DNA of 32,239 nt from JAXGTD01 sp040775095. GTDB lineage: Bacteria > Pseudomonadota > Gammaproteobacteria > Chromatiales > Chromatiaceae. Positions 26,239-32,239 of this stretch are shown here, piece by piece. The position numbers and the translations under genes were made by a program. The stretch's first letter is position 1. Each line of letters opens with the position of its first letter. The DNA lies in assembly GCA_040775095.1 (NCBI GenBank), contig JAXGTD010000033.1, positions 1-32,239 on the forward strand, in the 5' to 3' direction. The notes under the pieces were generated by a model. That model did no database searches, was not told where the DNA came from, and saw nothing but the letters and a program-made list of their open reading frames with translations.

Positions 26239-29200
26239 TCAGGCCGTAGCACACGGTACGTCTGCGGCGCACACTTCCGCCGCAACCGAGTGTTCCTGAT
26301 GGTCGTCAACCAGGGGAATCGCCTTATCGCGACGCTCGACGCCATCGACCGTCACGCTCGTCACACCGCACACCCCGTCGTCGCCGGATCGGGTTTGCGT
26401 GACGGCGATATGGTAGACCGTCTCCCGGAACCGGTAGTGGATCTTCAACCCGTCCCAGTGCGCCGGCAGGCAGGGTGCGATATCCAGTCTGTCCACTTCC
26501 AGCCTCAGGCCCAGCAGGGACTCCAGGATGAGCCGATACATCCAGCCGGCCGAGCCGGTGTACCAGGTCCAGCCGCCACGGCCGGTGTGGGGCGCGACCG
26601 CGTAGACGTCGGCCGCCATGACGTAGGGCTCCACCTTGTAGGTCGCGATGGCCGCTTCTGATTTGGCGTGGTTGGCCGGGTTGATCATGGTGGTGAGCTC
26701 CCAGGCGCGACGGCTGTCCCCCAGCGCCGCGAACGCCATCGCCGCCCAGATGGCGCCGTGGGTGTATTGGCCGCCGTTCTCGCGCACGCCCGGCACATAG
26801 CCCTTGATGTAGCCCGGGTCCAGCTCCGACCGGTCGAAGGGGGGATCGAGCAGCTGGACGAGCGCGTGCTCGCGCCGTACCAGCCGCTCGTCCACGGCCT
26901 GCATGGCCCTGTGCGTACGTTCGGCGTCGCCGGCACCCGACAGCACGGCCCAGCTCTGCGAGATCGAGTCGATGCGGCATTCGCTGTTGTCCTTGGAGCC
27001 CAGCGGCGTGCCGTCGTCGAACCAGGCGCGGCGATACCAGGCGCCATCCCAACCGTGCCGCTCGAGGTTCTCGCCCAAGCGCTCGCGTTCGGTCGCGCAA
27101 GTGTCGGCGAAATCCTGATCGCCATGTCGTTGTGCCAGCGCGCCGAACTGCCGAAGCACTTCGTAGAGGAAGAAGCCGAGCCATACGCTCTCCCCCTTGC
27201 CTTGGATGCCTACCAGGTTCATGCCGTCGTTCCAGTCGCCGGAGCCGATCAGCGGCAGGCCATGCTCGCCGAACTGCAGTCCGCGCCGGATGGCCCGCAC
27301 GCAATGCTCATAAAGGCTCCCCGTGGCCTCGGAGCGGACGGGCAGATCGTAGTAGGAATCGTCGTCCGGGTTGAGCGGGCGGCCCTCCAGGAAGGCACCC
27401 GGCTCGTCCAGCACACCGGTGTCACCGCTGCTCAGCACATAGCGGCACGTGGCCAGCACGAGCCACAGGTAGTCGTCGGAACAATGGGTACGCACGCCTC
27501 GGCCCGAGGGCGGATGCCACCAGTGCTGGACGTCGCCTTCCCGGAACTGGCGGCCCGCACACAGCAGCAACTGCGCGCGCAGCAACCGTGGCTCGGAGTG
27601 GACCAGCGCCATCGCGTCCTGCAACTGATCGCGAAAACCAAAGGCGCCGCCCGATTGGTAATAGCCGCTGCGCGCCCACAGGCGGCACGCGATGGTCTGA
27701 TAGAGCAGCCAGCCGTTGGTCAAAACATTGAGCGACGCATCCGGCGTCTCCACCTGAACCGCGCCGAGGCTGTGGTTCCAGTACTGCCAGACCCCTTCCA
27801 ACGCCCACCGTGCGGCGTCGGCTCCCCGGAAGCGATGCACCAGCCGGTTGGCGCCGTCGCCCCCCGGCATTCCTCCCAGGCCGAGCCGGAAGATGATCTC
27901 GCGCTCCTGCCCATCCGCGAGATCGAGGCCCACCTGGATCGCGGCGCAGGGGTCCAGGCCGCAGCCGACCTTGCCGGACAGGTGGGTGCGCATCATCGCC
28001 GCCGGATTCTCCAGGCTGCCGTTGCGGCCGATAAACTCGGCGCGGTCGCAGGTGATGCTTCGACTCGGGTCGTCCACGTCGAAGAACGCGACCCGGTCGG
28101 GAAACTCGGTGTTGTAGGGGTTGCGCGCGTACAGCGCTCCGCTGTCGGAATCGACCTCGGTGATCAGGTGCATGGCCCACTTGGGCCGCAGGTCGCCGAG
28201 TAACCATTCCACGTATCCGGTGGCGGAGAGCCGGCGTGGCCGGCCGGATCTGTTGCGTACCCTGAGCACGGAAAACTTCACCGCTGCATCCACCGCGACG
28301 TAAACCCACAGCTCCGAGTGGATGCCGGCCTCGGTGTGCTCGAAGACGCTATAGCCGAAGCCGTGCCGGCTGAGGTAGGGCGTCGCGCCGCGCCGGGGCA
28401 GCGGTGTCGGCGACCAGAACTGCCCGCTCTCCTCGTCGCGCAGATAAAAGGCCTCGCCGCTCGCATCGGTGACCGGATCATTGTGCCAGGGCGTGAGGCG
28501 GAATTCATGGGCGTTCTCGCCCCAGGTATAGGCCTGGCCGCTCTCCGAGACGACGCTGCCGAAGTCGGGATTGGCCAGCACGTTCACCCAGGGCGCCGGG
28601 GTGGGCTGTTCGGGCGTGGTGGTGATGACGTACTCGCGTCCATCCCGGGTGAAGCCCCCGATCCCATTGGCCAGAATCAGATCGCGCCGCGGTGCTTCGA
28701 AAGCGGCGCGAACCTCGGCCTGGCGGGTCCGGCTGGGTCTGAGGCGCGGCACGCGCACCTGCGGCAGATCGGGACGGTTGACCTGCTCCGCCAGGGTCCC
28801 CCGGCTGTCGCTGAGGATGACGCGGGCGACGGTCTGGAACAGCGTACGGTCTTCCTCCGAGATCTGCTCGGCCGAGCGCACGAAGATGCCGCCAGGCCGG
28901 TCCATCGCCTGGGTTTCCTGCCCCACTGCCACCAGACCCAGGATCTGGTCCTGCAGCACTTGCCGATAGCCGGCTCGGTCTTCGTTCCAGATCACCAGGT
29001 CTACCGCCAATCCCTTCAGACGCCAGTAGGCATGGGCCTGGATGAGCTGGTGCACCAGCTCGATATTGGCGAGGTCGCCGATACGCACCAGGACGATGGG
29101 CAGGTCGCCGGAAATGGCATAACCCCAAAGGCCGGACTGCCCGCGCCGATTGCGCATGAGCAGGCTGCGGTCGGCGCGCAGTGCGGCGTGGGCGTAGAGG

Positions 29201-32200
29201 ATCGAGTTGGCCAGGCGCCCGTAGAGCTGCGCTTCCGCATCGCTCGCATTGATCTGGCGCAGCACCACCTGGGCGTGAGTCCAGGCCAGGTCGAAGACGC
29301 GGTCGGCGAGGCCGCGATCCTGGTATTTCTCCGCCAAGTCCAGGGCCGCAGCGCGACTGTCGGCGATGCCGAAAACCAGGTCCAGATTGGCCGATTGTCC
29401 CGGCTCGAGACGGATTCGGGAGCGGATTGCCGCCACCGGGTCCAGCACGGGTCCCTGGCCGCCGGACAGCGTCGCGCGATCGTCCATTGCCAAGGGGGCG
29501 GCGAGGGTGCGGCCGCGGCCGATGAAGCGCGAACGGTCCGTCTCGTAGGAAAGCGCACCGGTGCCGGCGTCGTGCACGGCCATCAGGTGAAACATCCAGG
29601 GCACCGGCTCGTCTTGCGAGCGGGGCCGGCGGGTGCAGAGTATGGTGCGGCGGTTCTCGACGATCTCGGTCTGCACGAAGAGGTTGCTGAACACCGGATG
29701 CAGTGCGTCGGCAGCCGGGGGCGCCAGCACCACCTCCGCATAGCTCGTGACATCGAGCGTTCGGCGCGCGGGGGAACGGTTGGTGATGCGCACCCGGCGC
29801 AGCTCGATGTCGTCTTCCGGCGATATGGCGATCTCGGTATGGGTATCGAAATCGCCGTCACGACGGCGAAATTCCGCGCGCCCCTCCGAGAAAATCGCCT
29901 CGTAGTGCTCCGCGCGGCGCAGCGACGGTTGGTAAGCGCCCGACCAGGTCGCACCGCTGTCCAGGTCGCGCAGGTAACAGAAGGTACCCCAGTGGTCGCG
30001 GGTGCCATCCTCGCGCCAGCGTGTCACGGCCAGGTCCTTCCAGCGGCTGTAGCCGCCCCCGGTGTGGGTGACCATGACGTGATAGCGGCCGTTGGACAAC
30101 AACTGAACTTCCGGGACCGGAGTGTCGGGTCTGTCCAGCACGCGTATCGGCATCGGCGGTGTGCCCGCGCCGGCTCGGGTGCCGGCCTGAATGCCGATCA
30201 GCTCGGCGGTATGGACAAAGAATGCCGAGGCCCTGGGGATGCGCTCCTGCAGCAACAGCAGCGTGGCCTGGAACAGCGGGTCGGAGGCGAAGCGCTTCTG
30301 CATCGGCCGATCCACCAACACAGCGTCCAGGGCGAGCAGGCTCATGCCCTGGTGATGGGCCATGTAGGAGCGCACCAAGGCATGGGACTCGCCGCGCCTT
30401 TGCCGTCCCGGGGTGTAGTCGATGGCTTCATGAAAGCCGAATCGCCCTTCGGCCCCGCCGGCGGAGAGCCGTTGCAGATTCCGGCAAGCCGCGTCCGGGG
30501 CCACCATCAGCGCGAGCGCCGAGGCATAGGGCGCGACGACCAGGTCCTCGGCGAGCCCGCGTTTCAGCCCCAAGCCGGGCACGCCGAAGGCGCGGTACTG
30601 GTAGTTGAGGTGCACGTCCACCAGGTTGTAGCCGGATTCCGAGATACCCCAGGGCAGGCCGTGCTGCTGGCCGTACTCGATCTGCCGCGCCACCGCCGCC
30701 CTGGCGGTCTGGTCGAGCAGCGTGTGCTCGTAGGTCGGCATCACCAGTTGCGGCATCAGATACTCGAACATGGAGCCGCTCCAGGACAGCAGGATCGGCT
30801 CACCGCTGGCGCTCGTGCGCAGGCGACCCAGGGCGAACCAGCTCTCCTGGGGCAACTGCCCCTGGGCGATGGCGACGAACACGGAAAAGCGGGCTTCCGA
30901 CGCCAGCAGATCGTAGTAGCTCGCGTCCCGGCGCCGCTCGTCCAGGTTGTAGCCGATGCTCAGCAGGCGCGATGCCTTGTCGTACAGGAAGCCATAGTCC
31001 ATGTCCGCGAGCTCGCTGGCTTGCAGGGCCAGGCACTCGATGGCCTCGATGCGGGTCCGGCCACGCTCGCTGCCCGTATCGACGTGCCGGCGCAGGTCGG
31101 CCAGCCAGGCGTTCTGCTCCAACGGTGCTCGCGCCGCCGCCCGGCTCCCGAGGCCGGTCGACAGCGTCACCGCCAGCCCCGCCAGGGCGCGCAGGGTCGG
31201 GATGGCGTTGAAATCAGGAAGCTCGCCGACCCCCTCCGGCGCCTCGGGCAGACTGCTCCATGGCGCGAGAAACGCCAGCTCGTCGCGCGCAGACCGGCAC
31301 TGCCGGGCGAGCGCTCCGGCCCACCAACCGGCCTCGGTCCCGGGCTCATGCTCGAAATCCTCGGCCACCGCCTCGGTGGATCGGGCGAGCAAGTCCAGCA
31401 GCCTCCGCGTCGTCGAGAGCGTCGCGGGCCGCTCCGCGCGTGCGGCATCGACGACCTTCCGCAATCGGGCCAGCGTGGCGGGAGAGGGGTTGCCCGCGGC
31501 CGCCTGCAGTACCCGGAGGGTGTCGTCCAGTCCGTCCAGCCAGCGGGTCTCCAGGATCGGGCGATCGAGCAGCGCTACCAGCCCCGGGCGCAAGGTCAGC
31601 AGGTGGCCCGCCAGGTTGCCGCTGTCCACCGTCGAGATGTAGACGGGATGCAGCGGACGGAGCGATTGGGTGTCGTACCAGTTGTAGAAATGGCCCCGAT
31701 GGCGCTCCAGCCCCGCCATGCTCTCCAGCGTGTGGGAAGTGCGTTCGATCAGCAACCCGGCCGGGATGTAGCCGAAGTCGTACGCGGACAGATTCGCCAG
31801 CAGCGCCAGCCCCATGTTGGTGGGCGAGGTGCGGTGAGCCAGGGTGGCCGCTTGGTATTCCTGGTAGTTGTCGGGGGGCAGCCAATGGTCCTCCGGGCCG
31901 ACGAAGGTGTCGAAAAACGCCCAGGTCTTGCGGGCGATCCCGCCGAGAAATCGGGTCTGCTCGTCCGTCAGCGGGGCTTCGCGGCGTGCCGCGGGCAGGC
32001 CGATCCACCGGGCGATGGCGGGCGACGCGAGCCACAGGATCAGAACGGGGCTCGCCACGAGCAGCGCGGTCGGATTCGCCACCGCCAGCAGGACGGCCGT
32101 AGCCGCGGCGAGCACGGGGGCGAGCCACATGGCGCGAAACGTGGCGGCGGGATCGGTGCGGCTCAGTCGTTCCTGGTCGCCGGAGGGATTCCATTCCAGC

Positions 32201-32239
32201 AGCCCCCGGTGCGTGATCAGCAACCGCCAGAGGGTGCGA
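26239..32239 (-). CDS. ndvB: NdvB/ChvB-like cyclic beta-glucan synthase, C-terminal two thirds (5' end outside window)
   Basis: At least 1999 residues, continuing past the right edge: the codons before the TTG at 32223 stay open and read TLWRLLITHRGLLEW, a conserved internal stretch of these enzymes. Visible order: two membrane helices (about 32100-32000), a glucoamylase-like domain (SWSGSMFEYLMPQLVMPTYE near 30760, GFHEAIDYTPGR near 30430), two GT36-type beta-sandwich repeats (NGRYHVMVTHTGGGYSRWK near 30060; NGIGGFTRDGREYVITT near 28640), and a GH94 catalytic domain (GGAFGFRDQLQDAM near 27620; GSGDWNDGMN near 27235 with the catalytic Asp). The glycosyltransferase part (GT84) would lie outside. 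Such proteins make periplasmic cyclic beta-1,2-glucans, where the GH94 domain controls chain length. It is 154 bases upstream of ribBX. Confidence 0.9.
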   Translation of the reverse strand, partial: RTLWRLLITHRGLLEWNPSGDQERLSRTDPAATFRAMWLAPVLAAATAVLLAVANPTALLVASPVLILWLASPAIARWIGLPAARREAPLTDEQTRFLGGIARKTWAFFDTFVGPEDHWLPPDNYQEYQAATLAHRTSPTNMGLALLANLSAYDFGYIPAGLLIERTSHTLESMAGLERHRGHFYNWYDTQSLRPLHPVYISTVDSGNLAGHLLTLRPGLVALLDRPILETRWLDGLDDTLRVLQAAAGNPSPATLARLRKVVDAARAERPATLSTTRRLLDLLARSTEAVAEDFEHEPGTEAGWWAGALARQCRSARDELAFLAPWSSLPEAPEGVGELPDFNAIPTLRALAGLAVTLSTGLGSRAAARAPLEQNAWLADLRRHVDTGSERGRTRIEAIECLALQASELADMDYGFLYDKASRLLSIGYNLDERRRDASYYDLLASEARFSVFVAIAQGQLPQESWFALGRLRTSASGEPILLSWSGSMFEYLMPQLVMPTYEHTLLDQTARAAVARQIEYGQQHGLPWGISESGYNLVDVHLNYQYRAFGVPGLGLKRGLAEDLVVAPYASALALMVAPDAACRNLQRLSAGGAEGRFGFHEAIDYTPGRQRRGESHALVRSYMAHHQGMSLLALDAVLVDRPMQKRFASDPLFQATLLLLQERIPRASAFFVHTAELIGIQAGTRAGAGTPPMPIRVLDRPDTPVPEVQLLSNGRYHVMVTHTGGGYSRWKDLAVTRWREDGTRDHWGTFCYLRDLDSGATWSGAYQPSLRRAEHYEAIFSEGRAEFRRRDGDFDTHTEIAISPEDDIELRRVRITNRSPARRTLDVTSYAEVVLAPPAADALHPVFSNLFVQTEIVENRRTILCTRRPRSQDEPVPWMFHLMAVHDAGTGALSYETDRSRFIGRGRTLAAPLAMDDRATLSGGQGPVLDPVAAIRSRIRLEPGQSANLDLVFGIADSRAAALDLAEKYQDRGLADRVFDLAWTHAQVVLRQINASDAEAQLYGRLANSILYAHAALRADRSLLMRNRRGQSGLWGYAISGDLPIVLVRIGDLANIELVHQLIQAHAYWRLKGLAVDLVIWNEDRAGYRQVLQDQILGLVAVGQETQAMDRPGGIFVRSAEQISEEDRTLFQTVARVILSDSRGTLAEQVNRPDLPQVRVPRLRPSRTRQAEVRAAFEAPRRDLILANGIGGFTRDGREYVITTTPEQPTPAPWVNVLANPDFGSVVSESGQAYTWGENAHEFRLTPWHNDPVTDASGEAFYLRDEESGQFWSPTPLPRRGATPYLSRHGFGYSVFEHTEAGIHSELWVYVAVDAAVKFSVLRVRNRSGRPRRLSATGYVEWLLGDLRPKWAMHLITEVDSDSGALYARNPYNTEFPDRVAFFDVDDPSRSITCDRAEFIGRNGSLENPAAMMRTHLSGKVGCGLDPCAAIQVGLDLADGQEREIIFRLGLGGMPGGDGANRLVHRFRGADAARWALEGVWQYWNHSLGAVQVETPDASLNVLTNGWLLYQTIACRLWARSGYYQSGGAFGFRDQLQDAMALVHSEPRLLRAQLLLCAGRQFREGDVQHWWHPPSGRGVRTHCSDDYLWLVLATCRYVLSSGDTGVLDEPGAFLEGRPLNPDDDSYYDLPVRSEATGSLYEHCVRAIRRGLQFGEHGLPLIGSGDWNDGMNLVGIQGKGESVWLGFFLYEVLRQFGALAQRHGDQDFADTCATERERLGENLERHGWDGAWYRRAWFDDGTPLGSKDNSECRIDSISQSWAVLSGAGDAERTHRAMQAVDERLVRREHALVQLLDPPFDRSELDPGYIKGYVPGVRENGGQYTHGAIWAAMAFAALGDSRRAWELTTMINPANHAKSEAAIATYKVEPYVMAADVYAVAPHTGRGGWTWYTGSAGWMYRLILESLLGLRLEVDRLDIAPCLPAHWDGLKIHYRFRETVYHIAVTQTRSGDDGVCGVTSVTVDGVERRDKAIPLVDDHQEHSVAAEVCAADVPCATA

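Noticed and set aside
26239..32223. TTG at 32223 as the true start of the glucan synthase
   Set aside because: The frame stays open to the window edge with conserved family sequence immediately upstream, so the gene is cut by the window, not started there.

Overview
The window is GC-rich (roughly two thirds G+C by eye), dense bacterial chromosome. The housekeeping content (ribBX-ribH-nusB-thiL-pgpA order, parC, rsmF, argE, TonB) points to a gammaproteobacterium. A DNR-like regulator, a copper-type TonB receptor, a urea ABC transporter and a GTGCTGC heptamer array would fit the Chromatiales (purple sulfur bacteria and relatives), but that placement is inference. I see no phage, insertion sequence, CRISPR array, tRNA or rRNA.

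Layout. (1) 1-2206, plus strand: the C-terminal part of a TonB with a Lys-Pro repeat, a DUF3050 protein of probable haem-oxygenase-like fold, and a Crp/Fnr regulator of DNR type. (2) 2247-3416, minus: argE. (3) 3511-7614, plus: a tightly overlapping operon of a GNAT-papain-like (C39) fusion, a RimK-type ATP-grasp ligase with an N-terminal RLAN domain, and an RsmF-type rRNA m5C methyltransferase. (4) 8074-10413, plus: an OprC/NosA-type copper TonB receptor with both halves of the CxxxM and HxM copper site. (5) 10516-12561, minus: an OmpR-type two-component pair. Divergent from it (12708-14367, plus) are two small secreted low-complexity proteins separated by a heptamer array, then a secreted ferritin-like DUF2202 protein. 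(6) 14504-19706, minus: urtA-urtB-urtC-urtD with no adjacent urtE, preceded by a sigma-54 promoter and upstream NtrC-like palindromes. (7) 19970-26084, minus: parC, then the pgpA, thiL, nusB, ribH, ribBX series. (8) 26239 to the right edge, minus: the C-terminal two thirds of an NdvB/ChvB-like cyclic beta-glucan synthase.

How parts may work together. TonB, the copper receptor, the two-component pair and the secreted DUF2202 and Met/Gly/Gln-rich proteins could form a metal-handling neighbourhood. The DNR-like regulator suggests a low-oxygen or nitric-oxide-linked lifestyle in which copper uptake for cuproenzymes matters. The urt promoter architecture indicates induction by nitrogen limitation. 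The GNAT-C39/ATP-grasp pair is a predicted peptide-modification system whose substrate is unknown; it is the least understood system in the window. Only one gap exceeds 300 bases (7615-8073), and it holds no convincing gene.
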